From assembly GCA_964569555.1 (NCBI GenBank), contig CAZMTT010000005.1, forward strand, positions 1-41,701: 41,701 nucleotides of DNA, in the 5' to 3' direction. Below the pieces are notes generated by a model. It did no database searches and was not told the DNA's origin. It was given only the letters and a program-made list of their open reading frames with translations. Each line of letters opens with the position of its first letter. Within the stretch, counting starts at the first letter, position 1. Source of the stretch: G020353235 sp964569555 (lineage in GTDB: Bacteria; Chloroflexota; Dehalococcoidia; Dehalococcoidales; JAUYDJ01). Positions 1 through 8,718 of the stretch are shown in pieces. Position numbers and translations under genes: made by a program.

Positions 1-16
1 TACACCCCGCCGTTAG

Positions 17-46
17 AGTATAACAAGGCGCTGACTCAAGGGTCAA
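17..46 (-). promoter_or_regulatory. Candidate sigma-A promoter pointing out of the window
   Basis: On the minus strand a -35-like TTGACC (41-46) is followed after 18 nt by a -10-like TATACT (17-22). It sits just beyond the stop codon of the ferredoxin-subunit gene and would drive a gene to the left of the window. Pattern match by eye only. Confidence 0.35.
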
Positions 47-47
47 C

Positions 48-770
48 CTAGTCGCGGCAGTCGGGGCAGGTAGCGAAGAGCTCTGGCTCCAGGTGCCACT
101 TCTCGATAATGTAGTCCAGCTGTTTCTCCGGAGCCCAGTACTTACCGCAGACCTGACACTGCTTTAGCTTAAACTCCAGCTTGCCGCTGGGCGTGTTTAT
201 CGTCCGGGTATCACCGATATCAGTCACTGTTATTGACTCGGTGGGACAGACATAGGCACAGGCATCGCAGCCGATGCACTTATCCAGCGAATGCACCACG
301 GTCGGCTCAGCCACATCCCGGTCTTTCCCCTGAGCCACAAAGGTAATCGCCTCAACATCGACAAGTTCCTGGCAGGTTCGGACACATAGCTGGCAGAGAA
401 TACACTCCTGCTCCGCCAGGATAAAGCGGGGCTGTTTAATGCCCAGCTTCCGCGCCAGCTCCTGGAGCCGGGATGAGTGGGGGCGCTGGGCAAGCAGCAG
501 CTCCACCGCCAGCCGGCGGGCTTCCATTACCTTCTCGGAAGTGGTGCTGACTTTAAGTCCAGCCTCTACCGGATAGTCACAGGCCGTGGTCAGGCCCTTG
601 GTGCCGTTGGTGGCTATTTCCACGGTGCATACCCGGCAGGCGCCCGCCGGGCGGAGTGACTCATGGGAGCAGAGAGTGGGGATACGGATGCCGGCCTGCT
701 TGGCCGCATCCAGAATCGTCCAGCCCTCTTCGGCGGCAACTTTCTTATTATCAATGGTCAGCTTAATCAT
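48..770 (-). CDS. HoxU/NuoG-like [2Fe-2S]/[4Fe-4S] ferredoxin subunit
   Basis: A 240-residue iron-sulfur protein, predicted to pass electrons between the flavoprotein encoded just upstream and a ferredoxin or redox enzyme. The N-terminus (1-75) is a plant-type [2Fe-2S] domain with C34, C45, C48 and C64. Around residues 120-185 follow the cysteine stretches CILCQLCVRTC and CIGCDACAYVC, giving two [4Fe-4S] clusters as in the N-terminal part of NuoG and in HoxU/HydB-type diaphorase subunits. The C-terminus carries two further Cys pairs (CQVC and CPDC) resembling a rubredoxin-like or zinc-ribbon knuckle, which HoxU usually lacks. It is the last gene of the por operon, 18 nt after the GltD-like gene. 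The subunit class is clear; the electron partner is inferred from context. Confidence 0.82.
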   Translation of the reverse strand: MIKLTIDNKKVAAEEGWTILDAAKQAGIRIPTLCSHESLRPAGACRVCTVEIATNGTKGLTTACDYPVEAGLKVSTTSEKVMEARRLAVELLLAQRPHSSRLQELARKLGIKQPRFILAEQECILCQLCVRTCQELVDVEAITFVAQGKDRDVAEPTVVHSLDKCIGCDACAYVCPTESITVTDIGDTRTINTPSGKLEFKLKQCQVCGKYWAPEKQLDYIIEKWHLEPELFATCPDCRD

Positions 771-788
771 CAGCCTTCACTTAATAGA

Positions 789-2729
789 TTACTTCTTGCC
801 GTCCACCGCCAGCAGCATCACCCGGTAGCAGCGCAGGCAGCGCTCCGCCTCTTTAGCCGCCATCTCCAGTGTCAGGCACTGCTCCACCTCATCAAAGCCA
901 CGCCTTCTTTTCGCTACCGAAAGCTGCTCCGGCGACTGGCGCTCTTTCTTGGCAACAATACTTCCGTCACGCTGGTGGCTCAGGGCGACATCGTGGAGCC
1001 AGTCCTCAACCGCCTGTTCCTCAGGTGGGGTTACCCTGCCCGATTTCAGGTACCGGTCAATACTCCGGGCGGCTTTGTTGCCAGCGGCAATCGCCTCCAC
1101 CAGGGTCGCCGGGCCAGAAACACAATCACCGCCCGCGAAGACCCCGGGCAGGCTGGTCTGACCGGTAGGGGCGTCAACCACGATAGTACCCCATTTAGTA
1201 GTATCAATTGATTTGCCTTCAATTAAAGATAAGTCCGGCTTCTCGCCGATGGCGGGGATTATCATATCGGTGCCGATAGTAAATTCGGAGCCTTCTATCG
1301 GGATGGGGCGTCGCCGCCCGCTATCATCCGGCTCGCCCAGCTTCATCCGGATGCACTCAACGCCGCTCACCCTGCCGCCCTCGGTCAACGCCTTAACCGG
1401 CGCCGCCAGATAATGAATCTTGGCCCCTTCTGCCTCGGCAGCTTGAATTTCTTCTTCCCGGGCCGGCATTTCGGCACGGGAGCGCCGGTAGAGGATGGTC
1501 ACCTCTTTAAAGCCCAGCCTCAAACAGGTGCGGGCACAGTCAATGGCGACATTGCCTCCACCAACGATAATTACCCTTCTCTTGACGGCCACTTTCTGGC
1601 CCATATTGACATCACGCAGAAACTCCACCCCGTCAACCACTCCCCCATCCTCAACCTCAATACCCAGCTCCCGGCCGGCGTGGGCGCCGGTAGCGATAAA
1701 TACTGCCTTAAAGCCCTGTTTTAAGAGCTGCGCCAGGGTTATGTCTTTACCCACCCGGGTATTAAGCCTGACATCTATGCCCAGCTTCTTTATTATGTCA
1801 ACTTCCCTGCCCAGGACATTGCGGGGCAAACGAAAGGCAGGGATACCCACCCAGGCCATGCCCCCCACCGAGGGCTGCTCATCATAGATGGTAACCCGGT
1901 AGCCCTGCAGCGCCAGATTGTAGCTGGCAGCCAGCCCGGCGGGACCAGCCCCGATGATGGCTACCTTATCCCCGCCAGCTTTCTTTACTTTAGCCTCAGG
2001 CTCCAAAGCAGCGGTCACTTCATAGTCAGCCGGGACCCGCTTCAGGGCCCTGATTGAGACTGGTTTATCAATATCCTGCCGCGTGCAGTTCTCCTCACAG
2101 AAGGCGAAGCAGGCCCGCCCCATTGCGCCAGGGAGGCAATTTGTCTGCCTGATTAACGCCAGCGCCTCTTCATATCTACGGTTGCTGATTAGCTCAATGT
2201 AGCCGGGGGCATCCTGATGGGCGGGGCAGGCTTCCATACAGGGAGCCGTAATTCGGGTGAGGTAAGCCGGCTTGGTCCCCCTCCCCCTAGCGGCACTTAA
2301 CCTGGTATATTCGCTTTCGTAATACTTCAGACTATCCAGGACCGGGGTCAGCGCCAGGGCACAGAAATCGCACTTGGTGTTTTCTTTAATGCCACTGCCC
2401 AGCCAGCGCAGCAGGGCGATGTCATTTTCTGTCCCCTTCCCGTCCAAAATCCGGGTCAGGGTATCCAGCATTACTTTTATGCCGAGATAGCCGACGCTGC
2501 ACCCGCCACAGCTTAGCTTCTGCACTTCTTTCAGGTAGGTGTGAGCCATATCGGCGACATTAATCTTCTCATCAACCACCACCAGCCCCCGCCACGACAT
2601 AAAGGCCCTTACCCGGTGACCGTTATGCTCAAGGGGGAACTCCAGATTTTCAACCGGGGTGTATCCCACCGTCTTCCGGCGGTTGTCGACAATATTACCC
2701 CCCCAGCTGCTAAAGACAACTCTATTCAT
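789..2729 (-). CDS. NuoF-type Fe-S domain fused to GltD-like FAD/NAD(P) oxidoreductase
   Basis: A 646-residue flavoprotein. Residues about 70-125 (C74, C77, C120, C123) resemble the C-terminal NADH_4Fe-4S domain of NuoF/HoxF. Residues 164-215 (CMEACPA and later cysteines) match the Fe-S domain of the glutamate synthase small subunit. Next come an FAD dinucleotide-binding motif (GAGPAG, 260-265) and an NAD(P) motif (GGGNVA, 390-395) in the GltD/thioredoxin-reductase fold. No glutamate synthase large subunit is nearby. The neighbours are pyruvate:ferredoxin oxidoreductase genes and a HoxU-like subunit, so I infer NAD(P)H:ferredoxin-type electron transfer rather than glutamate synthesis. It starts at ATG 14 nt after porB. 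Many automatic annotations would call this gltD, which is probably wrong in function. Confidence 0.82.
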   Translation of the reverse strand: MNRVVFSSWGGNIVDNRRKTVGYTPVENLEFPLEHNGHRVRAFMSWRGLVVVDEKINVADMAHTYLKEVQKLSCGGCSVGYLGIKVMLDTLTRILDGKGTENDIALLRWLGSGIKENTKCDFCALALTPVLDSLKYYESEYTRLSAARGRGTKPAYLTRITAPCMEACPAHQDAPGYIELISNRRYEEALALIRQTNCLPGAMGRACFAFCEENCTRQDIDKPVSIRALKRVPADYEVTAALEPEAKVKKAGGDKVAIIGAGPAGLAASYNLALQGYRVTIYDEQPSVGGMAWVGIPAFRLPRNVLGREVDIIKKLGIDVRLNTRVGKDITLAQLLKQGFKAVFIATGAHAGRELGIEVEDGGVVDGVEFLRDVNMGQKVAVKRRVIIVGGGNVAIDCARTCLRLGFKEVTILYRRSRAEMPAREEEIQAAEAEGAKIHYLAAPVKALTEGGRVSGVECIRMKLGEPDDSGRRRPIPIEGSEFTIGTDMIIPAIGEKPDLSLIEGKSIDTTKWGTIVVDAPTGQTSLPGVFAGGDCVSGPATLVEAIAAGNKAARSIDRYLKSGRVTPPEEQAVEDWLHDVALSHQRDGSIVAKKERQSPEQLSVAKRRRGFDEVEQCLTLEMAAKEAERCLRCYRVMLLAVDGKK

Positions 2730-2743
2730 TAAAACCTAAAACC

Positions 2744-3670
2744 TCAGCTTCTGGCGGCCATTTCCTTTAGTTTTCGGTATTCCTCGGTGACCTTGGTCTG
2801 AATCTTTTTTATCTCATCCGGGGAAAGGTGCTTGAACCGGCCCTGCGACTTGAGGTAGTCATCAACCGGCCTGAGTTTGGGGAAATCAAAGCTCAGTTTA
2901 TACTGACCGTTTTCCACTTCATACAGCGGGAATATCCCCGTCTCCACCGCCAGGCGCCCGATTCGGACGCTTAACTCCGGCAGGCAGCGCCAGCCGGTGG
3001 GACAGACGGAGAGGATATGAACATAAGCCGGGCCGTTGGTTTCCAGCCCTTTCTTAACTTTATCCATCAGGTCAAAGGGATAGCTGGGGCAGGCAGTCGC
3101 CACATAGGGAGTATTGTGGGCAACGACAATAGCCGGCACATTCTTTTTCCAGGCAGACTGACCGATACTCGCCTTGCCCGCCGGGGAAGTAGTCGTTGAG
3201 GCACCATAGGGAGTCGCCGAAGAACGCTGTATCCCGGTATTCATATAGGCTTCATTGTCAAAGCACAGGAAGAGGAAGTCGTGCCCCCTCTCCAGAGCCC
3301 CTGACAGCGCCTGAAGCCCGATATCGCTGGTGCCACCATCACCGGCCATAGCCACCACCTTGGTCTCCACCGCCGGGCCCCTCCCCTTTCTGGCCATAGC
3401 CTTCAAGCCGGCTTCTATCCCGGAAGCAACGGCCGCCGTGTTTTCAAACAAAGTGTGAATCCAGGGCAGACGCCACGAGGTATAGGGGAGCTGGGAGGAG
3501 ATTATTTCAATGCAGCCGGTGGCATTGGTGATGATGACATCATCGCCCAGTGCCTTACAGGCAAGCCTCACCGCCAGCGCCTCACCGCAACCGATACAGG
3601 CCCGGTGCCCGGGGGCAAAGTTCTCTTTTTTGGTAATTAACTTGGGGACATAAACGGCAAACTTTTCCAT
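2744..3670 (-). CDS. porB: Pyruvate:ferredoxin oxidoreductase beta subunit (TPP-binding)
   Basis: 308 residues, the thiamine-pyrophosphate subunit of a four-subunit 2-oxoacid:ferredoxin oxidoreductase. It would catalyse oxidative decarboxylation of pyruvate to acetyl-CoA, or the reverse in CO2 fixation. Visible are the Fe-S cysteines C25, C28 (CIGC) and C53, plus a further one near the end (CPTGW). The TPP/Mg site is GDG at 110-112 with N139 in DNEAYMNTG. The ATG follows the porA stop directly (TAGATG), with a GGAG-rich stretch inside the porA end as ribosome-binding site. Substrate is inferred from strong resemblance to pyruvate enzymes; a different 2-oxoacid is possible. Confidence 0.93.
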   Translation of the reverse strand: MEKFAVYVPKLITKKENFAPGHRACIGCGEALAVRLACKALGDDVIITNATGCIEIISSQLPYTSWRLPWIHTLFENTAAVASGIEAGLKAMARKGRGPAVETKVVAMAGDGGTSDIGLQALSGALERGHDFLFLCFDNEAYMNTGIQRSSATPYGASTTTSPAGKASIGQSAWKKNVPAIVVAHNTPYVATACPSYPFDLMDKVKKGLETNGPAYVHILSVCPTGWRCLPELSVRIGRLAVETGIFPLYEVENGQYKLSFDFPKLRPVDDYLKSQGRFKHLSPDEIKKIQTKVTEEYRKLKEMAARS

Positions 3671-4849
3671 CTACTCTCTCACTCCGAATATCTCAAACTC
3701 GTTGCCGCTCCCCTTCTCGGCAACTTCAATGCCCCGGTTGATTATCTCCTCAAACCCAGCCACGGTAATATCGCGACCGCCCAGACCACCCACGATACTG
3801 ACCACCTTCGGCTGCTTAGCCTGACCGTAAAGGGCAGACTTAATCTCAGAACAGACCGGCCCCGCCGGTCCGCCGCTGGACAGGGCTCTATCCAGCACAA
3901 TGAGAACCTTGGCCTGGCTTAGCTTCTGGCGCAACTCAGCAAAGGGGAAGGGGCGCCACAGGCGGAGCCTGACCAGCCCGATATTCTTACCTTCTGCCCT
4001 GACCTTATCGATGGCCGCGGCTGCCGTCTCACTGTAGCTACCCATAGTCAACAGCAAAACATCAGCATCCTTACTCCGGTAGTCTTCGACCGGGGAATAG
4101 TGGCGCTGAAATTGCTTGCCGAATTCCTGCCAGCACTCAACAATGACATCTTTCGACTCTCTCAGGTTTATCTCCTGCGCCCACTTGGCTTCAGAATAGA
4201 TAAAGGGCGGGCCAAAGTCCCCCATGCTGACCGGTTTAAGCGGGTCGAGGGGGAAGGGGTACTGAAAAGGCGGGATAAATCGTTTTACCTCCTCTGCTTC
4301 GGGGAGGAGGATGGGTTCAATCATATGGGACAGGTGAAACCCGTCCAGGTGAACCATCACCGGCAGCAAGACCCGCTGGTCCTCAGCAATGCGGAAGGCA
4401 CAGAGCACATTATCGACTACTTCCTGACCGTTTTCGGTAAAGAGCTGAATCCAGCCGGTATCACGGACGGCCATAGCATCGGAGTGGTCTCCCCAGACAC
4501 TTAACGGTGCCGATAACGCCCGGTTAGCCACCGTCATCACGATAGGTAGTCGCATTGACGAGGCAACATAGAGCACTTCATGCATTAATTCCAGGCCCTG
4601 CCCGGCGGTAGCGGTAAAGGTGCGCGCCCCGGCGGCGGAGGAGCCCAGACAGGCGCTCATTGCCGAGTGTTCGGATTCGACCGGGATATACTCGGCATCC
4701 AGCTCGCCATTGGCCACCAGGTCAGCGAGGTGCTCCACAATATGGGTCTGCGGGGTAATCGGATAGGCCGCCACCACGTCAACATCAGCTAACTTGGCGG
4801 TCTCGCTGATGGCTATTGATACCTCCATGCCCACTCGCTTGGCCATCAT
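3671..4849 (-). CDS. porA: Pyruvate:ferredoxin oxidoreductase alpha subunit
   Basis: Alpha subunit of PFOR, holding the pyrimidine-binding and substrate-binding domains. Recognisable are YPITPQT near the start, the ESEHSAM stretch, and the C-terminal transketolase-like domain. The reading frame is open further upstream to 4888, but I chose the ATG at 4849. It forms an ATGA overlap with the porD stop, has a GGAGGAAGAAGG ribosome-binding stretch just before it, and gives the usual N-terminus (MMAKRVGMEVS). The second ATG at 4846 is equally possible. About 392 residues, normal for this family. It lies between porD and porB with no gap, so translation is coupled. Confidence 0.93.
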   Translation of the reverse strand: MMAKRVGMEVSIAISETAKLADVDVVAAYPITPQTHIVEHLADLVANGELDAEYIPVESEHSAMSACLGSSAAGARTFTATAGQGLELMHEVLYVASSMRLPIVMTVANRALSAPLSVWGDHSDAMAVRDTGWIQLFTENGQEVVDNVLCAFRIAEDQRVLLPVMVHLDGFHLSHMIEPILLPEAEEVKRFIPPFQYPFPLDPLKPVSMGDFGPPFIYSEAKWAQEINLRESKDVIVECWQEFGKQFQRHYSPVEDYRSKDADVLLLTMGSYSETAAAAIDKVRAEGKNIGLVRLRLWRPFPFAELRQKLSQAKVLIVLDRALSSGGPAGPVCSEIKSALYGQAKQPKVVSIVGGLGGRDITVAGFEEIINRGIEVAEKGSGNEFEIFGVRE

Positions 4850-5154
4850 CCTTCTTCCTCCACCATCGTTATCACCTTGGTCCAGCACTCACGGGCACAG
4901 ATACCACACCCCTTGCAGTAATACAAATCAGCTTCAAAATGGCCATCCTGGTTCGGCTCAATGCAACCCTCGGGGCAAAAGAGCTGGCAGAGACCGCACT
5001 TTATGCACCGGTCAAAATCATAGGTCGGCTTCTGTGAGCGCCAGTCACCGGTCTGGTACTGGCTGGCATTACCCGGCTCGGTGACTATGCCCCCAATTTC
5101 CAGGTCTCGCCAGGTAAGTTCATTTTCACTCTTAGGCAACTCATTATCCCTCAA
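4846..5154 (-). CDS. porD: Pyruvate:ferredoxin oxidoreductase delta subunit (2x[4Fe-4S] ferredoxin)
   Basis: A 102-residue ferredoxin-like subunit with two [4Fe-4S] motifs, CIKCGLCQLFCPEGC and CKGCGICAREC. It relays electrons from the TPP site to external ferredoxin. The N-terminal stretch WRDLEIGGIVTEPGN is typical of PorD. The start is a TTG at 5154, preceded by AGGAG at good spacing inside the porC end and overlapping porC by 11 nt. A second TTG at 5139 with GAGGGA upstream would give a protein five residues shorter. The stop overlaps the porA ATG. Confidence 0.92.
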   Translation of the reverse strand: MRDNELPKSENELTWRDLEIGGIVTEPGNASQYQTGDWRSQKPTYDFDRCIKCGLCQLFCPEGCIEPNQDGHFEADLYYCKGCGICARECWTKVITMVEEEG

Positions 5155-5713
5155 CCAGAGTCTCCTGATAGGCCCTTTTCATGGCGGCAATATTTCTTTC
5201 GGCAAGGCGGCCAAACCGCTGTTTCAGCGGCTCCTCCAGGGACTCCAGCTTAACAATTCCGGTGGCTTTAACCAGAGCACCCATCATAGTGGTGTTGGTT
5301 ATGGGAATCCCCAGGACTTCACGGGCAATGGTGGTGGCATCAACGGTAGCCAGCGGGCAGTTTATGCCGAACTCCCGTCTCAGCTCTTTTACCGGTTTCT
5401 TAGTATTTATTACCACTATCCCGTCAGCTTTGAGCCCGGCGGTGATTTTGGTGATGGCTAAAAGGGTGGTGTCAAGCACCACCACCACATCGGGCTCCTG
5501 GATACCAGCCCTATTCCTGATGGGCTGCTGGCTATCCACCCTGACGAAGGATAAAACCGGGGCGCCCCGCCTCTCCGGGCCAAAGCTGGGGAAGGCCTGG
5601 GCATACTTGCCTTCGTCTATGGCCGCCCGGGCCAGTAGCTCGGCAGAGGTAACGGCTCCCTGGCCGCCACGGCCGTGCCACCTTATCTCAACTAGCTGGT
5701 TAATATCGACCAT
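5144..5713 (-). CDS. porC: Pyruvate:ferredoxin oxidoreductase gamma subunit
   Basis: Gamma subunit of PFOR, first protein gene of the operon. The N-terminal motif RWHGRGGQGAVTSAELL and the later FGPERRGAP stretch are diagnostic. The frame is open back to 5767, but that extension runs through the tRNA-Arg gene. The ATG at 5713 (MVDINQLVEIRWHG) gives a normal 189-residue protein and has a weak AGGGA upstream. Only 25 nt separate it from the tRNA 3' end, which suggests a shared transcript. Confidence 0.92.
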   Translation of the reverse strand: MVDINQLVEIRWHGRGGQGAVTSAELLARAAIDEGKYAQAFPSFGPERRGAPVLSFVRVDSQQPIRNRAGIQEPDVVVVLDTTLLAITKITAGLKADGIVVINTKKPVKELRREFGINCPLATVDATTIAREVLGIPITNTTMMGALVKATGIVKLESLEEPLKQRFGRLAERNIAAMKRAYQETLVEG

Positions 5714-5738
5714 GTTTATCCCTATCGGCGATAAAAAG

Positions 5739-5811
5739 CGCCCCTGGAGCGACTTGAACGCTCGCACCCAGCTCCGGAGGCTGGTGCTCTATCCGCCTGA
5801 GCTACAGGGGC
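5739..5811 (-). tRNA. tRNA-Arg(CCG)
   Basis: Minus-strand cloverleaf. The acceptor GCCCCTG pairs with CAGGGGC, with discriminator G. The D-arm is GCTC/GAGC and the anticodon stem CCAGC/GCTGG surrounds loop CTCCGGA, giving anticodon CCG (reads CGG). The T-arm contains GTTCAAGTC. CCA is not encoded; the 3' end is followed at once by CTTTTT. It lies directly upstream of porC in the same direction. Confidence 0.95.
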
Positions 5812-5821
5812 TGACTTTTTT

Positions 5822-5850
5822 ATCTTACCTTATCGCCAATGCCAACGCAA
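5822..5850 (-). promoter_or_regulatory. Candidate promoter for tRNA-Arg and the por operon
   Basis: Minus strand: -35-like TTGCGT (5845-5850), 17-nt spacer, -10-like TAAGAT (5822-5827). Transcription would start near 5816, about 5 nt before the tRNA. By-eye match. Confidence 0.5.
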
Positions 5851-5898
5851 TAATAGTGAGTTTGGCTGGCTTCATAACCATGACACGGGATTAGCCAT

Positions 5899-8643
5899 TC
5901 AGGACATCACCGGTGAGGCTGGCTTCTCTTGCTCTTTCCTCTCCAGATGTCGGAAAATGGCCTTGGTTACCTCAATGACCGGCAGGACAGAGGCAGAGAC
6001 CAGAATGACACAAATCCATTCCTCAATATCCAGGGCCACGGTATTGAACAATGGCTGGAAAAAAGGCACATAGAAAATAATGAGCATCAGCACTACCTGG
6101 GAACCTACGGTTATATTCAGCCACTTATTCTTGAAGATACCAATCTGGAACAGGGAGTGCTTATCAGAGCGGAAGTTATAGGCGTTGAAGAACTGGATAA
6201 GAATCAGGCTGAGAAAACAAACGCCCTGTGCCTCAGCCAGGCTTCGGCCAATGTCCAGTGCCCAGCGAAATGACCACAGGGTTACTATTCCTATCCATAT
6301 GCCGCCGATGAGCATAAGGATTACTACCGATTTGGTAAAGACACCCTGCCCCCGTGGGCGCGGCTTGCGCTCCATAAGGTCGGGAGCCGGCGGGTCTATG
6401 GACAAAGCGATTGCCGGCAGACCGTCGGTGACCAGGTTGACAAACAGAATCTGCACGGCGATGAGGGGTATTGCCCCATAGGGAAGCCCAAGCAACGGGC
6501 CGATAAGAATGGCGCCCGCCATCACCAGGATTTCCCCGATATTACAGGAAAGCAGGTACATCAGGTATTTTTTAATATTGTCAAAGATGCCCCTCCCCTC
6601 CTCCACCGCCGACACAATAGAAGCAAAGTTATCATCGGTAAGCACCATATCAGCCGCTTCTTTGGTCACATCGGTGCCGGTAATACCCATGGCCACCCCG
6701 ATATCAGCCTTTTTCAGGGCGGGGGCATCGTTGACGCCGTCCCCGGTCATCGCCACCACATGCCCCTTCTTGACCAGGGCTTCAACGATACGCAGCTTAT
6801 GGGCGGGGGAGACCCGGGCATAGACCTCTATCTTTTCAACCATGTCCTCGAACTCTTTGTCGCTTAAAGCATCCAGCTCAGCCCCGCTGAAGCCAACTCC
6901 CTGCTTGTAAATACCCAGCTCTTTGGCAATGGCAATTGCGGTCAGTTTATGGTCACCGGTTATCATCACCGACTTTATGCCGGCACGGTCACATAGCTTT
7001 ACCGCCTCTTTAACCTCTTCCCGTGGCGGGTCAATCATCCCGGCCAGACCGATAAAGACCATATCCTGCTCTAGAGACTCGTCAATACCGACATTAGCGG
7101 CGAGCTTTCGGTAGGCTACGCCCAAAACACGCAGGGCGTGAGTCGCCATATTCTGAGCAACGCCCACAATACTCTCTTTATCTTTTGCCGTTAGTTCTTT
7201 TTCCTGGCCATCACGATAAATATAGCGGCAGGAGTTCAGTATTACCTCAGGTGCACCTTTAGAATAGGCCACCTTTCCATCAGCGGTTTGATGGACGGTG
7301 GTCATTCTCTTTGTCTCTGAGGAAAAGGGGATTTCACCGATGCGAGGTGACTGCTTGCTGAGTTCTTCCTGCTGCAAACCGCCTTTAGCGGCGATCACGA
7401 CCAGGGCACCCTCGGTAGGGTCGCCCTTAACATCCCAGGCTCCATCAACCGAAATTAGACAGGTGTCATTACAGAGACTGCTTGCCTTGAGAAATATTTC
7501 TAAAGCCGAGCCCTTGCCCGGCTCAATGGTTTTGCCATTACATTGAAACTCCCCTTTAGGCTCATAACCAGTTCCGGTGACTTCCATTATCTTACCGTCA
7601 ACATAAAGGGCACGTATGGTCATCTGGTCTTGAGTGAGGGTACCTGTCTTATCCGAGCAGATAAAGGTGGTTGAGCCCAGGGTCTCCACCGCCGGCAGCC
7701 TTCTCATCAGGGCATTGCGCTTCACCATACGCCTTACCCCGAGAGCCAGACTGATAACCACCACCGCCGGCAAGGCTTCGGGTACGGCGGCTACCGCTAG
7801 GGCAATCCCCCAGATGAACATCTCCAGTATCTCGTGCCCGCGCAGAATGCCGATACCAGCCAGGACAAAACACAGGATAAGAGCCCCGATACCGATATAA
7901 CGTCCCACCCGGTCGAGGTTAATCTGGAGGGGGGTCTTTTCTGCCTTGACTTCCTGGATCATGCCGGCAATCTTGCCGAATTCAGTAGCCATGCCGGTAG
8001 CGGTAACAATTGCCTTGGCCCGTCCATAGACCGCCGCCGTCCCCATAAAGACCATGTTTCGCCGGTCGCCCACATCCACGTCACCCTCCAGGGGCTCATC
8101 GGTCTTCTCAACAGGCACAGACTCCCCAGTGAGGGAGGCTTCATCTGTCCTCAAATTAACCGCTTCCACAAGGCGGGCATCAGCTGGCATCCGGTCACCA
8201 GTCACCAGAAGAATGATGTCGCCGGGGACAAGCTCCCCAGCCGCTATCTCTATTTCTTTGCCATCCCGCAATACTGAGGCGGTAGGTGCCGCCATCTTTT
8301 TCAGGGCTTCCATTGCCCGCTCCGCCCGGTATTCCTGGACAAAGCCTAAACCAGCGGCGAATATGACAATGATGGCAATAAGAACGGCATCAGCTACCTC
8401 GCCCACGATAGCAGAGAGAACGACGGCAATAAGTAGGATAACAATGAGGAAACTCTTAAATTGCTCGAGGAAGATTACCCAGGGAGAGATCTTTTCTTTC
8501 TTTATCAGCTCGTTGGGGCCGAACTCAGCCAGTCTTTTCTCAACCTCGTCTTGGCTCAAGCCGTTGGAATCCGACTTAAGGGCACCTATCGCTTCAGCTG
8601 GTTTCAGGTTATACCATTTTCTGGTAGGAGCTTCCTTGAGCAT
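5899..8643 (-). CDS. P2A-type cation-transporting P-type ATPase (probably Ca2+)
   Basis: 914 residues, an ATP-driven cation pump of the SERCA/PMR1 class in the cytoplasmic membrane. The order is: N-terminal cation-ATPase domain, TM1-2 (about 58-100), actuator domain with TGES (172-175), TM3-4 with PEAL (288-291), phosphorylation site DKTGTLT (D331), nucleotide-binding domain, hinge (TGDGVND) and six C-terminal TM helices. TM6 holds NLVTDG with N736 and D740, matching Ca2+ ligands N796/D800 of SERCA. The acidic residue of the TM4 motif (E289) is kept, although the usual PEGL is PEAL. No strong ribosome-binding site precedes the ATG, but a good promoter does. It is monocistronic. Ca2+ is the best guess; Mn2+ or Na+ cannot be excluded. 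Confidence 0.9.
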   Translation of the reverse strand: MLKEAPTRKWYNLKPAEAIGALKSDSNGLSQDEVEKRLAEFGPNELIKKEKISPWVIFLEQFKSFLIVILLIAVVLSAIVGEVADAVLIAIIVIFAAGLGFVQEYRAERAMEALKKMAAPTASVLRDGKEIEIAAGELVPGDIILLVTGDRMPADARLVEAVNLRTDEASLTGESVPVEKTDEPLEGDVDVGDRRNMVFMGTAAVYGRAKAIVTATGMATEFGKIAGMIQEVKAEKTPLQINLDRVGRYIGIGALILCFVLAGIGILRGHEILEMFIWGIALAVAAVPEALPAVVVISLALGVRRMVKRNALMRRLPAVETLGSTTFICSDKTGTLTQDQMTIRALYVDGKIMEVTGTGYEPKGEFQCNGKTIEPGKGSALEIFLKASSLCNDTCLISVDGAWDVKGDPTEGALVVIAAKGGLQQEELSKQSPRIGEIPFSSETKRMTTVHQTADGKVAYSKGAPEVILNSCRYIYRDGQEKELTAKDKESIVGVAQNMATHALRVLGVAYRKLAANVGIDESLEQDMVFIGLAGMIDPPREEVKEAVKLCDRAGIKSVMITGDHKLTAIAIAKELGIYKQGVGFSGAELDALSDKEFEDMVEKIEVYARVSPAHKLRIVEALVKKGHVVAMTGDGVNDAPALKKADIGVAMGITGTDVTKEAADMVLTDDNFASIVSAVEEGRGIFDNIKKYLMYLLSCNIGEILVMAGAILIGPLLGLPYGAIPLIAVQILFVNLVTDGLPAIALSIDPPAPDLMERKPRPRGQGVFTKSVVILMLIGGIWIGIVTLWSFRWALDIGRSLAEAQGVCFLSLILIQFFNAYNFRSDKHSLFQIGIFKNKWLNITVGSQVVLMLIIFYVPFFQPLFNTVALDIEEWICVILVSASVLPVIEVTKAIFRHLERKEQEKPASPVMS

Positions 8644-8675
8644 CTCAGACCACGAAAGGTTACTATGGCTAGCCC

Positions 8676-8704
8676 ATTATAGTTAACCAAACCACTTTGT
8701 GCAA
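8676..8704 (-). promoter_or_regulatory. Promoter of the cation ATPase gene
   Basis: Minus strand: -35 TTGCAC (8699-8704), 17-nt spacer, perfect -10 TATAAT (8676-8681). The start site would be near 8669, giving a leader of about 26 nt. A strong by-eye match. Confidence 0.65.
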
Positions 8705-8718
8705 GCCTAATCAGAGCT

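Noticed and set aside
5714..5767. N-terminal extension of porC
   Set aside because: It is encoded inside tRNA-Arg(CCG) and is absent from the gamma-subunit family.
5181..5894. 237-codon open frame antisense to porC and the tRNA-Arg
   Set aside because: It runs through a tRNA gene and a certain CDS.
5899..8643. PEAL instead of PEGL in TM4 of the cation ATPase as a specificity change
   Set aside because: The acidic ligand is kept and PEAL occurs in many prokaryotic members as far as I recall, so it is not strong evidence of novelty.
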